Of a stretch of DNA of 64,000 nt, positions 42,991 to 54,707 are shown one piece after another. Numbering within the stretch: position 1 is the stretch's first letter; each line of letters begins with the position of its first letter. This DNA comes from Atherinomorus stipes. Taxonomy: Eukaryota; Chordata; Actinopteri; Atheriniformes; Atherinidae. Made by a program: the position numbers and the translations under genes. The stretch covers positions 62,001 through 126,000 of the forward strand of contig JALJCO010001415.1 in assembly GCA_023101725.1 (NCBI GenBank). The letters are read 5' to 3'. The notes beneath the pieces were generated by a model. That model was given only the letters and a program-made list of their open reading frames with translations, was not told where the DNA came from and did not search any database.

Positions 42991-43920
42991 CTCTACACTG
43001 GAGCTGCGCGTTTGTAGTCCTCATTAGATTCTTCATAATTCCTAAGACACATTTTCTGAAACTTCCACCCATTTTCTGAAACCCTTAAACACAAATGCAA
43101 TAGTTAAAATAAAACTGCAGACTTCTCCATCAAAGTCAAACCATGCCTTCAAAATCAGTCATCCTGTGTTCAAAACCAACCATCACGCACACAGCAATAA
43201 AAAACATTCACTTAGATCATTTGTTAGACACTACATCAAATAATTTAAACACAGCATGAACGTGTATTTTTACCAGGATATATTTATTGCAGATGCATTT
43301 AGCAAAAATATTGACAAAAACAGCAACAATCATTGTTCAAGTGATCTCTACATTCAGTACTGTGATACAAAACATAAAAAGAAAAGCAATTTACTGCACA
43401 ATCAAAGGCACTGAGATTTACTCTCCACCGTCACGTCTTTGTGTGTGGTCCAGCCAGTTCAAACAATAGAAATAGATCAAATGTAGTTTTGTACTGTCAG
43501 TGATCCAGAAAGACAGACTTCTACAATACTGTATTTGCAGTAAATTCACTCTAGATTAGTGTACATTACAGTATCGTTTATAGTAGCTACAACAAAAGTA
43601 GCAACTGTAACTACAACCTAACGACTGAGGTTTGGTATTTGTGCTGAATGTGAGTTTCATTGAGTCTGTCAACATTAGGGCTGGGCAAAAACACGAAAAT
43701 TTACAGACACTAAAATTTGCAGAGATAACCAACGTTATTTTGCCCATGTCGTACATTGCTGTTGTATATTTGGTGTTTCAAAATGAAAAAAATAAGTTGT
43801 TTTTGACTGTTTTGTTTGCTCATTGGTAGGCTGTCCTACTTTTTATTTTTTCAACCTGGACCTTATTGCTAGGAGTTTATACTGTATTTGCTCACCAGTA
43901 AAATTTCTGTATCACTTTGA
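42991..43920. other. Intergenic stretch, nothing recognised
   Basis: AT-rich sequence with short frames only. Confidence 0.4.
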
Positions 43921-43934
43921 CTTCTTCGGAAGAT

Positions 43935-44240
43935 ATTTAGATTAAGCCGCTCTTCCATATAATGGGAGAGACGGGACAGCCTCTATAGCGGCTTTCAGAC
44001 TTGCATTGCGGAACATGAGCGGTAAACTCCATCCGCTCTTTAAATGGACTCGTCTTTTCAAACATGCCGCTTCCTTGCGAACTTATCACATCCCGTGCGC
44101 TTTCAGACATCAGGAAATGTTGCGGAAAAGTCAGCACAGCCCCGCTCTCCCTTCAACTCTGTCTGGAACATTTTCTTGTGCGTTCATGCCGCAACATTTC
44201 CGCTCGTATGACATGGAGACCAGCCGGTACATGTGTTACA
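43935..44240 (-). repeat. Dispersed element, copy 2 (TTCCGCAACATTTCCTG family)
   Basis: This is the inverse of 35360-35640. Its right end (CCGCAACATTTCC...ATGACATGGAGACCAGCCGGTACATG) is repeated again at 63058-63105, so at least three partial copies are present in the window. Confidence 0.7.
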
Positions 44241-46325
44241 GGTGGCACCACAGGTTGTCGCTCTGGCTGCAGTGCAGGATCCTCCTATAAAAGAAGAAGT
44301 GGCTGATTGTTTGGGGCGTGCCAATTTCCTGTGGGTGGCCAGGTGCAGACAAAGCCACGTGGTTCCTCAAGTCGTGGATAAGATCTGCTGTCCTGGTAAA
44401 TAAGGTTTTAATGTTTGTTCTTTTATAGTGGTTGTGTTTTAATACAATTTTGTGTGGCAGGACCAAAGACCTGAGAATTGGTTGTCCGTGGAATGTGATT
44501 GAGGTGGCGTGGGAATGCGACGCTGCAGGTATGCTGCATTTTTTATAGTTTTTAGGGAGAATTAAAAGTATTTTAAGACCTCTTGTATTCATTTTTGTTT
44601 TCTGTTTTTATTGCAGTTTAAAGCACCGTCCCCTGCTGTCCTTTTTTAGTTGTTTTTTGGGGATTTGTTTTATTTCAGCTAGTCCACTCCTGGTCCGAGT
44701 TGTCAAGATGCCTAACAGATATACAACTGTGAGAGTGGACTAACTGAGTTTGCTTTCATTCTTTTTGTTTTGTTCATTTTGACTTGTTTGGAGTGGAACT
44801 GATTGCGGTGTTTCTTTGCAGTGGTTTTTCAACAAATTGTAATAGAAGTGTGCACTGTTTGCCGTGTTTAGCGGATTGTCCGCCCTGTTTGGTGTATGAT
44901 ATAACTCAGGTGTACTCGTCAGCTGTTTTGAATATAAGGCCTGGATTAAGTAAAACAGGAGTGCAACCCGTGCTGCTAAATATTAATAAATGTTGTTAAA
45001 CTTTATTTGAGTCTGTTTCTTGATATAACTAGTTAGTACTAGTATCATAAGGTCCAGGTTTTAAAAAGAGAGCTATCCTGAGACGCTGAGCTACATGTAC
45101 CATCTGTAGTCACATGACTCCACCCCATCCAGTCTGTAATGAGATATTGCCCATTTATTGTTACTGAAGTGAACTGCTCAAAATATTGTAATATTGATTT
45201 TAGGCCATATTGCCCAGCCCTAAAGAACATAGGACTGTTCGTGAAGGATTGGTTTGTGAAGGTTACACTTATCTACCCATACTATGTCATATCTTTGACT
45301 ATTGACAAAAAAAGTTTTGAGGCCTCATGACGGTTAGAGTCCGTCTGTAAACACAACCTTTTTTAATGTGATTTTAAAGGAATATGCCACCCCGTGGTGA
45401 AATGAGCCTCCTCCTGCATTCCCCAGAGTTGAACAAGTGGGCAGAAGCGTTTTCTAACCGGCCCAGTTATTCCCAGATTTTTTCCAATTACGTTTTCTGA
45501 CCCGCACATTTTGATCGAGTACAAACGAGAAGCCGATTTCACATCAAAGGATTGACTAGGCGGCATTCAATAGGGGAACTATTCCGGTAGCAACCCTGTT
45601 TACAGAAGTTGGATATGCTGTGCATCCGAGACCTTTGCCTATACTTCTGCGACAATGCGGATGTACAAGCAGATGGTTGATAAGGATGAACTGCAGGTAA
45701 CGAGTAGTGGCACAGGTGGAGCTGATGAGACTATGGGCCTGCCTGCCACTGCAGAGTCGTCCCTGGAGTGCCTGAAATAAAAAGCAAAAAACACTGCCCA
45801 CATGGTGGGCAGGCTGAGCCCCAACAGTGTCATGCTCAGTCAGCTCCATTTGAGGACATTGTCCATAAAGAAGATGTTGATCCATAGCGTTGACTGCAGT
45901 AATAAAACCTTTTTACTTAAAAACTTACTTTTGATCCAAGAGCGTTACCTAACTATAAGCCAATATCCAACTTCCCCTTTATGTCTGAAATTCTTGAGAA
46001 AACAGTCATCAGATAAAGGACTCCTGTCTGGACTTGTCCTGTTAGATCTCAGTGCTGAGTCCGACACCACTGATCAATACATTCTGCTACAGAGGCGTGA
46101 ACATGTTATTGGGATTACGGGAACTGCATTAGGCTGGTTTAAGTCATATCTATCTGATAGATTTCAGTCTATTAGAGTCTTCATCACACACCGGAGTAAC
46201 TCATGGAGTACCCCAGGGTTCTGTGATTGGACCAATATGGACATTATACATGCTTTCCTTGGATAATATTTTTAGATGGCATGGCATAAACTTCCATTGC
46301 TATGGAAATGACAGTCAGATATATG

Positions 46326-46484
46326 TGACAGTTGACGGTCCTGTCTCTATGCCTCTGAGTGATCATGTGCCCTGGCTACTTGGCCAAGGGGATATCCCTT
46401 TGGCGGAATAGTTGGGTTGCATGACTCTCACCCAGAAGTCTGGGGATCGAATCCCGCCCGGGCCCTCCATTGTCCTGCCACATA
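46326..46484 (+). mobile_element. tRNA-derived SINE fragment inside the L2 copy
   Basis: It has a B-box-like GGATCGAATCC (46444-46454) and an A-box-like TAGTTGGGTTGCATGACTC upstream. The same 150-bp unit recurs at 50384-50535. L2 sequence resumes on the right at ACTTATCCATGAAGCC, which proves insertion into the LINE. Confidence 0.65.
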
Positions 46485-47212
46485 TACTTATCCATGAAGC
46501 CTGGTGAAACCATTTTGGTGAAAAAACACTCTTTCCACCAGCGGGTCGGGTCGGGTTGGGCCAGCCAGGATCAGGTGGGTTTCACGTTGTGTTCCCACAG
46601 CAAACTGTACCCTTACCCTGGAGGCGGAGTATTAACCGGATAGCGCTGCTACGTGATCACATGACATCATTGCACTGCAACGCCTTTTAACCAAAGTACA
46701 ACATCACCGGTGACAGAAACAAAGGGGGCATCCCTGCTTTGTTTTTATGCCAGCTCACGCGGGAAGTGATGTATTTTTTCAACCAATCAACAGATTGCAA
46801 TGTGTTAAGCTCCGCCTCTTTAATTGGTTAGATCAATATCCCTACGGAGGGGTTGTCACCAACAGCAAATTAGTGAACCCAAAATCAGACAGAATGCTGG
46901 AACTGCAGATAAGAGATTTATTAAAGGTTGTTGTTGTTTAAAAGTAATTGCTGTGAAATGGAAGCTTTGGGATATGTCTGCACAGTAGACCAGGGCTGCA
47001 CTAAAGAAAAAAAAAAAACTTCAACATTAGGTCTATATGATATACATGGCGACATGCTTGGAAGAATTGGAAAAAGTCTAGCAGACAATCTGGTGTAAAT
47101 GCACCTTGAATTTTCTTCTTCTAAATTCAGACAAGACCAAGGTCATTGTCTTTGGATCTGAAAAACTCATGACTAAATTTTCTAGCTTTGTAATTGATCT
47201 GGGTAGCATTAA

Positions 47213-47746
47213 AGGTACAGTATGTAAAAAATCAAAGGTCAGTAGCAGAAAAATGTGGTATATAATTGAAAACTGTGTTTCTATTGATGTGTAATCGCTG
47301 CACTAGAACAGCCGTTATATGTTTATTTTCTTAGAATAAGTCATTTATATCTACTTGCTGGGCGGTGCACATATGGAGGCTGCCATATTTGTTTCACCAT
47401 TTTTACTACAGTGTCCTGAAATGGACAAAACAATGCGTGTAAAGTGAGAACCCTCTGAACTTTAAAACTGCTGTACCAGCTTTGTTTAATGGGAGCACTG
47501 TTTGGGATCAGTAATGCCTTAAAAGACATTAAAAATAGTTACTTATGGTACAGTCATAGCTACATCTGAGACCACTGGATCCACTCACAGATAAAAACAT
47601 ATTTATGTCTGGGAGAATGTTGGCCACTAACAGCCACCATACATTCACTACAGTCCTTGGAATATGAAGTCATTTGAAAGAAAACATCTTTTCTTGCAGT
47701 ACCCATCTTCACCACTAGACGTCAGTGATTCTTGCGTACTGTGCCT
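47213..47746. mobile_element. TTAA-flanked MITE inside the L2 copy
   Basis: TTAA lies on both sides (47209-47212; 47747-47750). Ends AGGTACAGTATGTAAAAA and its imperfect inverse TTCTTGCGTACTGTGCCT match. The 534-bp element is non-coding and resembles piggyBac-type insertion. Confidence 0.8.
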
Positions 47747-47787
47747 TTAAGTTTTTTTGATCAGGATTTTTTTCTTTGGCTCACATA

Positions 47788-48613
47788 CACTCACCGGCCA
47801 CTTGATTATATACACCTTAGTACCAGGTTGGACCCCCTTTTGCCTTCAGAACTGCCTTAATCCTTTATGGCATAGATCCAACAAGGTACTGGAAACATTT
47901 CTGAGATTTTGCTCCATATTGACAAGATAGCATCACTCAGTTGCTGCAGATTTATTGGCAGCACATCCATGATGAGAACCTTCCGTTCCATCACTTCCCA
48001 AAGGTGCTATATTGGATTGAGATCTGGTGACTGTGGAGGCCATTTGAGTACAATGAACTCATTGTCATGTTCTAAAAACCAGTCTGAGATGATTCCCGCT
48101 TTATGACATGGTGCATTATCCTGCTGGAAGCAGCATCAGAGGATGCTACACTGTGGTCATAAAGGGATGGACATGGTCAGCAACAATACTCAGGTAGGCT
48201 GTGGTGGTTAAACCATGCCACATTGGTAAGGGGCCCAAAGTGCCTTCCTACCAACTCAAATCAGTCTGGCCATTCTCCTCTGATCTCTGGCATCAACAAG
48301 GCATTTGCGCCCACAGAACTGCTGCTCACTGGATATTTTCTCTTTTTGGGACCATTCTCTGTAAACCCTTGAGATGGTTGTGCATGAAAATCCCAGTAGA
48401 TCAGCAGGTTTTTGAAATACTCAGTCCAGCCTGTCTGGCACCAACAACCATGCCACGTTCAAAGTCACTTAAATCTTCCCCATTCTGATGCCCGGTTTGA
48501 ATTGCAGCAGATACCATGTCTGCATGCCTAAATGCATTGAGTTGCTGCTATGTGATTGGCTGATTAGAATTTTGCATTTATGAGCAGTTGGATGGGTGTA
48601 CCTAATAAGTGTT
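47788..48613 (-). mobile_element. Tc1-like transposon, internally deleted, right end truncated
   Basis: It follows TA at 47786-47787 and starts CACTCACCGGCCACTTGAT. The minus strand preserves pieces of Tc1 transposase 3' and 5' regions (GGATTGAGATCTGGTGACTG region near 48010; TCTCTTTTTGGGACCATTC region near 48350). The centre of the gene is missing and the right terminal repeat is cut short at CCTAATAAGTGTT, next to TA. It is non-functional. Confidence 0.85.
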
Positions 48614-48641
48614 TAAAACAGGTTTCTAGAACCGCCTTGTT

Positions 48642-49423
48642 ATACTGGCTTCAAGTTAAAGGGGTACCAGTCTGAAGGAGGTCTGGACAGAGCTAACGAA
48701 CTGAACATGTTCTTCAATAGGTTCAGTTCCCCCCCTGCCGACAACCCAACACACCACACACCCTCCATGAGCCCACAGCTTTCCTGTCCCACCTCCACTC
48801 TGTCACCCTGCACCTCAGTCATGGACCTGAACACAGCCTCCTCTCCCCCCACATCAGGACATCCTGAGACCTCTTTTGCCTCCACCTCCAGCCTGACTGT
48901 CTCCTGTGACCAGGTCAAGAAACAGCTAGAAAAACTGAACCAGAACAAGGCTGCAGGTCCAGATGGTGTCAGTCCCAGAGTTCTCAAGACCTGTTCAGAA
49001 CAACTATGTCCGGTTCTCCAGCACCTTTTTAACACCAGCCTGAGACAGAACAGAGTTCCTGTGCTGTGGAAAACATCCTGTCTTGTTCTTGTCCCTAAAA
49101 AACCACAACCAGCTGAACCAAATGACTACAGACCAGAACCAGGACCAGAACCAGATGACTACAGACCAGTTGCTCTGACATCTCACATCATGAGAGTCCT
49201 GGAGAGACTCTTACTGGGTGCGTCAGGTTTGCTGTAGGATGGAGAGATACAGAAATTCATCCCTGCCAGCAGCATCACCCTAAAGAACAAGACTGACGGA
49301 CTTTTTTGTTTATTTAAAAAAAAAAAAAAAGAAAAAGAGTGAGCTTTTACAATACTGAATTTCCGTTCTGGGATGAATAAAGTATTTTTCATTTTCATTC
49401 TTTTTTTTTTTTTTCATTTTCAT
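48642..49423 (+). mobile_element. Rex1-like (CR1-clade) LINE fragment
   Basis: Frame 48707-49220 encodes an early reverse-transcriptase region (VKKQLEKLNQNKAAGPDGVS, then CLVLVPKKPQPAEPNDYRP). The expected NDYRPVALTSH is interrupted by a small duplication that repeats DYRP. After 49220 the sequence jumps to the element's 3' tail (GGGATGAATAAAGTATTTTTC), so the body is deleted. It is inserted in the L2 copy. Confidence 0.8.
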
Positions 49424-49780
49424 TATACGTAATCTTGCAAAAATTAAGGGCATCCTGTCTCAGACTGATGCAGAAAAACCAGTCCATGCTTTTGTAACTT
49501 CAAGACTGGACAACTGTGGTTCCTTATTATTAGGCTTTCCCAAAATATGTCCTGAGAGGTCTCCAGCTGATCTAAAACGCTTCAGCGAGGGTTCTGATGA
49601 GAACCAGCAGGAGAGACCATATTTCTCCAGTTCTAGCTCGGCTTCCTGTAAATTCCAGGATAGAGTTTAAAATCCTTCTCCTCACATATTCTTCTCCTCT
49701 CATCCTTCTCTCCTGAGCTTCTTCATGGTGAAGCTCCATTGTGCAGTAAATAGAAATTTCATAGTTCCATGTATTCCAAG

Positions 49781-49929
49781 CAGAGCATTTGGCTCTCAGA
49801 CTGCAGGTCTAGCTGTGGTTCCAAGAGTCTCCAAGAGCACAATGGGAGGCAGAGCATTTGGCTCTCAGACTGCAGGTCTAGCTGTGGTTCCAAGAGTCTC
49901 CAAGAGCACAATGGGAGGCAGAGCATTTG
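49781..49929 (+). repeat. 69-bp in-frame tandem duplication in the LINE 3' coding region
   Basis: CAGAGCATTTGGCTCTCAG starts at 49781, 49850 and 49919, a period of 69 bp. The two complete units are nearly identical and encode a 23-residue repeat (GRAFGSQTAGLAVVPRVSKS...). The intact LINE copy at about 52396-52480 has a single unit. Confidence 0.9.
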
Positions 49930-50383
49930 GCTCTCAGGCGCCTCTCTTACGAAACCAGCTACCAGTTTCAGTTCAGGAGGCAGACGTCCTCTTTACCTCT
50001 AAGATCAGGCTTAAAACCTTCCTTTGTGATAAATCTTATAGTTGGGCAGCATGACCTTTAGTCATGCTGCCATAGGCTAAGGCCCGCAACCACTGGATAC
50101 AAACAGAACAGATTTTTACGCTTATGAATTTCGTATCCAATCGGGCGCCTATGCATTCCCACCAAACCCGAAGTCAGTAGTGATTTCTCTCCCAGCTACC
50201 CTGTGTCACCCGTGTTCAACCTACGTCTTCTTGTTTATCTCTAAGCATGTGCTTAGATGTAGTGACACCCAAACTCCTTGCTACTCATGTGTCCGTGTAC
50301 ACCTGGAATGAAACCCGATCAATCCCTCACCTTCTTGTTTCTCTTGTGTGCATGTATCCTTCATTGTATCCTTCCTTACGTGG

Positions 50384-50535
50384 CAGTTGACAGCTCTGTC
50401 ACTTTTCCTCCCAGAGATTGTGAACCCTGGCTGCTTGGCCAAGAGGTCATGCCTTTTGCTGAATGGTTAGCGTGCATGACTCACCGGTGAGTCTGGGGAT
50501 AGAATCCCGCCCAGACCCTCCTTCGTCCTGCCACA
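50384..50535 (+). mobile_element. tRNA-derived SINE fragment, second copy
   Basis: It is colinear with 46326-46484: CCCTGGCTGCTTGGCCAAG, A-box-like TGGTTAGCGTGCATGACTC, B-box-like GGGATAGAATCCCG, then CCTCCTTCGTCCTGCCACA. It is not a functional tRNA, since there is no cloverleaf. Confidence 0.6.
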
Positions 50536-51599
50536 CTTACATGCAACCCAATAACCAGATAACTCAAGAAATCTTAATAAAATAAAATTGTTGGTGCACA
50601 TGTGAACGGGTTCATTGACACATGATAACCTGGCTTCCCCACTTCCTTCACAATGTGTCTTCATCTCCTGCTGACATACAGATCCAACTTCGTATCATTG
50701 CTTGGTCCAGCTGTTTTATTTGAAAGAAGTTTTTAGTTTGGAAATGGACTGAATTATCTACTTTTTACATCCCATTTCCTGCCATGCGTCACAAATTTGG
50801 CTGCGGCAAGTGCAAAACTTAGACCTGATGCAGAAACGGTCGCTGCACAAGCCGATTTGTGCACTGCGTGCTCGGTGCTTCAGGCCTGGAGGGAAACACT
50901 TTATCTGTTGAGATGGCTGCCACATTTTTATCTTGAAAATTCACCTTTATTTGTGCGCCTGCCACTTCTGGTGGAAAACAGGGGTTGGACTGCTGAGGAT
51001 TAACACACGGTCCAAACTTTATGTTGGTACCGTAGGTTTTAGGTCTGAACAATGTCAACAATCCTCCAAAATACTTTCTCTTTCCACATGCACACTTTCC
51101 CCATTCACACCTTCCTAGTTTCCCTAAACTGATCTGACTAGTCTTTTGCTAGGACCTAGGACCTTAGGCCTGTACATGTTTCAAATCTGTAACGAATGTT
51201 TCCCAAAACAGCCGAAAGGGGCTGATATAATTTTGTACTTTGGACAAAAGAAATTTGATCTACAATGAGACCCAGTCCCACCAGGACCAAGCCCTGATTA
51301 CAGCCTGTGGAGGTTCCGGACCTACTTCACTTTGGGACCCAGTCCCAGGCGTGCGATAGGACCCAGTCCTATCTACACTCCACTTGGTATGACCTGTCAG
51401 GACGTCTCACTTTTGTGGTTCTCTGGATGCCGTCAAGCAGGGCCGATCTCGGGGAGGCAGACCCAATCCTGGCCAGTACAGAATTCACTGGACTGGACTC
51501 TTATTAACAGGTCCAACCTGCTGGCTGTGCACAGACTACGGAGTTCTGCCGTTCCTGAGTCAGCTCCACTGTTTTGGCATCTGGCTCGAAGGACCAAGA

Positions 51600-53113
51600 T
51601 GTCAAGTTAATTCTCTATTAGCCCAGAAAGAATGACACACCATGGAGTTCCCCAGGGTTCTGTGCTCGGACCAATTCTCTTCACATTATATATGCTTCCT
51701 TTGGGTAATATCATCAGACAACATGGCATAAATTTTCATTGTTTTGCAGACGACACTCAGATATACTTATCTATGAAGCCTGATGAAACCAATCAGTTTG
51801 TTAGATTACAAAGACGTCTTAGTGACATAAAGACCTGGATGACCCTGAACTTTCTGCTTCTAAATTCAGACAAGACCGAGGTTATAGTCTTTGGACCCGA
51901 AAAACTCAGGACTAAATTATCTAGCTTTATAGTTGATCTGGATGGCATTAATTTGGCTTCCAGCACTACAGTGAAGAATCTTGGAGTCATTTTTGACCAG
52001 GATTTGTCTTTCAGCTCCCATATAAAACAGGTTTCTAGAACCGCCTTCTTTCACCTACGTAATATTGCTAAAATTAGGAACATCCTCTCTCAGGACGATG
52101 CAGAAAAACTAGTCCATGCTTTTGTTACTTCCAGATTGGATTACTGTAATTCCTTATTATTGGGCTGCCCCAAATATGCCTGAAAAGTCTCCAGCTGATC
52201 CAGAATGCTGCAGCGAGGGTTCTGACTAGAACCAGCAGGAGAGATCATATTTCTCCAGTTCTAGCTTCTCTTCATTGGCTCCCTGTTAAATCCAGGATAG
52301 AATTTAAAATTCTTCTTCTCACATATAAAGCTCTCCTTGACCAAGCTCCATTATATATTAGAGATCTCATAGTTCCATATATTCCAAGCAGGGCACTTCG
52401 CTCTCAGACTGCAGGCCTTTTGGTAGTTCCAAGGGTCTCTAAGAGTAGAATGGGAGGCAGAGCGTTTGGCTATCAAGCCCCCCTATTATGGAATCAGTTA
52501 CCAGTTCAGGTTGGGGAGGCAGACACCCTCTCTACCTTTAAGATCAGGCTTAAAACCTTCCTTTTTGATAAATCTAATAGTTAGGGATGGTTAGCATCCC
52601 TTAGTTAAGCTGCTATAGGCTTAGACTGCTGCGGGACATCCATGATGCACTGGGCTCTTCCTTTCCCATGATGCACTGGGCTCTTTCTCTCCCACCATCT
52701 CTGTCTCTCCATGTAGAAACCTGTGACAGTATTGCATCATTAACTGTGTTCTCCTCTCTCAGCAGATCTGGCTGGATAACATTGCAGTGTTTGTTGGTCT
52801 CCCTTTCTGTCTTCTCCCCCCCAGCCGGTCGAGGCAGATGGCCGCCCTACCTGAGCCGGGTTCTGCCGGAGGTTTTTCCTCCCTGTTAAAAGGGTGTTTT
52901 CCTTCCCACTGTCGCCACCCCTCCGTGCTTGCTCAGGATGGGGGATTGGACCGGGTCAAGTCAAGATTCGATCCAATCTGTTGGTTTCCTTAACCAGGCT
53001 GTTATGAATCTGACCTGAACTTTTCTGTCTGTTTAAGCGCCCTGAGGTGACACTGTCATGAATGGACGCTATACAAATAAAGTTGAATTGAAAATTGAAT
53101 TGAATTGAATTGA
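51600..53113 (+). mobile_element. L2/CR1-type LINE, 5'-truncated, relatively young
   Basis: An open frame at 51632-52183 carries reverse-transcriptase core motifs: [20 protein letters not shown], then [11 protein letters not shown] with the catalytic FADD, then [19 protein letters not shown]. One frame break near 52180 separates it from the C-terminal part (to about 52586, RLKTFLFDKSN). The 3' tail has the typical ATACAAATAAAGTTGAATTG end followed by an ATTGA/TTGAA pentanucleotide run. The absent N-terminus shows 5' truncation. Confidence 0.88.
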
Positions 53114-53119
53114 TATTTT

Positions 53120-53680
53120 AAGTGATTGACACATGATGCACAGGTACAAATTGAGTTAAAAGGGATAAACACTGAAAGAGTATAGGAAATGAAATTGTTA
53201 GGGGTAATTATTGAAGTTAATGGGAAATCACACGTTAAACCAATCTGTACAGAAGTATAACCTTGCTTTAGGGAACAAAACTGATCCTGGATTATTACTC
53301 ACTTCGTATATTGTACTGCTCATTTATTCTTCCATATTGTGCTGAAGTCTGGGAAACAACTACATTACTACAATTCATCCACTTTACATACTACAAAAGA
53401 AGGTTTTAAAAATCTTAGATGGGGCGGGTTATAGGGATTGTGCAAATTCTTTGTTTTTACAGGCAACGTTGATTAAATTTAAAGAGCTGGTGGATTTGCA
53501 GACAGCACAAGTTTTATTTATGGTGAAAAACAATTTACCTCTAAATGTTCAAAAACTACTATTAGGAAAAAATACAAGAAATATTTTGGAATTCAAAATC
53601 AAATTCAAAACAAGAAAAAGAAGGTTTTTGTATTTCTATATGTGGAACAGTGCATTGTCACATCCTGTTTAGTTTGTCAG
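53120..53680. other. Intergenic stretch, possible LINE-related remnant
   Basis: The segment 53230-53660 reads in pieces like the C-terminal end of another non-LTR element (frames with ATLIKFKELVDLQTAQVLFM). I do not recognise it firmly. Confidence 0.3.
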
Positions 53681-54045
53681 TCAGTCATCAGTCATTTTCT
53701 GTACCGTTTATCCAGTTCAGGGTCACGGGGGTTACTGGAGCCTATCCCAGCTATTATCAGGCAAGAGAGACAGGTCATCAGTCTGTTGCAGGGCTATCAC
53801 AGAGAGACAGACAACCATTCACACTCACACCTAGGGACAATTTAGAATGACCAATTACCCTGGATGGTGGGAGGAAGCCGGAGTACCCGGAGAACCCACG
53901 CATACATGGGGAGAACATGCAAACTCCACACAGCAAGGCCACTGCTGGAATTATTTGAACCCCCTTCCCAGCTGGGAATCAAACTCATGACCTTCTTACG
54001 GTGAGGCTGCGGTGCTAACCACCATGCCACCATACAAAAACTAAA
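53681..54045 (-). mobile_element. tRNA-derived SINE, reverse orientation
   Basis: Reverse-complement reading starts with an A-box-like GTGGTTAGCACCGC and a B-box-like GAGTTTGATTCCC, followed by the long body found in many fish SINE copies (GTTTGCATGTTCTCCCC, CGGCTTCCTCCCACCATCC, TGGGATAGGCTCCAGTAACC). About 360 bp. Confidence 0.75.
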
Positions 54046-54654
54046 ATGGACAGAGCCGTGAACAAGTTCATAATTTAAGTTTAGAAGCATGAAGTTCCAC
54101 AACACTGGTGATCATGGGTGAGCAGCAGAGGAAAGCTGGATGGAAATATCAGGAAAAAGCAACACAAGAAACACCAAGGGTTGAAAGAACAGCTGGAGAA
54201 AGTCTGATACCTGGAGTAACATCAGACATTTTAGTCCAGAAGGAATCAACAGCTAAAATACAGGAGAATCTCATGTCTGCGCAGAACCTGGTGAGAACCA
54301 CTTGACTGAAAGTGTGTGACCTTTGATCTGGTCTGAAGGAGTGACTCATGTTGGAGAAGACGTCCTGCTTCTTATCAGCTTTATTAAGGAAAATTCCCTC
54401 CCACGTCCAGTAAATCCAACCAGACTCCGTCAGATCCGGGTTCTACAGCTGGACTGCTGCTTTGATCACAGCAGGACGGTGGTTTCATCCACCAGGTTCT
54501 GCTGAAACACCCGGTTCTTATTCAGCCTTCCATGTTTGAAAAGATTCATTTTACAGATTGAACACAGAGGTTTTTTTAATTGATGTCCTCTTTAATAAAC
54601 TCTAAACATAAAGAAAAATGAAACCTTCTGCATATTTCTACACGTCATGCAGAC

Positions 54655-54663
54655 ACACACACC

Positions 54664-54705
<42 letters not shown>
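54655..54705. repeat. (CA)n microsatellite
   Basis: CA repeats interrupted by one CCCC. Confidence 0.95.

Positions 54706-54707
<2 letters not shown>

Larger units (their letters stand above)
45900..50075 (+). mobile_element. L2/CR1-type LINE, 5'-truncated and split by later insertions
   Basis: Pieces of reverse-transcriptase sequence run in order, colinear with the copy at 51600-53113: 45918-46325 (LLSGLVLLDLSAESDTTDQ, ALGWFKSYLSDRF), 46485-46505, 47100-47212 ([19 protein letters not shown]), 47751-47787, 48614-48641, and 49424-50040. The catalytic FADD tetrad seen at 51740 is changed here to YGND, and many stops interrupt the frame, so it is dead. The gaps hold a tRNA-like SINE fragment, an unassigned DNA, a TTAA MITE, a Tc1 element and a Rex1-like LINE. 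Confidence 0.85.

Noticed and set aside
42542..43079. Small protein gene in the GC-rich patch
   Set aside because: Frames exist on both strands as expected for CpG-rich DNA. Position and donors fit a rest promoter and untranslated exon better.
48707..49237. Host gene encoded by the 176-codon frame
   Set aside because: It is a Rex1-like LINE fragment with a deleted body and the element's 3' tail.
51632..52183. Host gene encoded by the 183-codon frame
   Set aside because: It carries reverse-transcriptase motifs ([14 protein letters not shown]) and ends in a LINE 3' tail.
54108..54305. 65-codon frame as an exon
   Set aside because: It has no splice sites, family resemblance or neighbouring exons.
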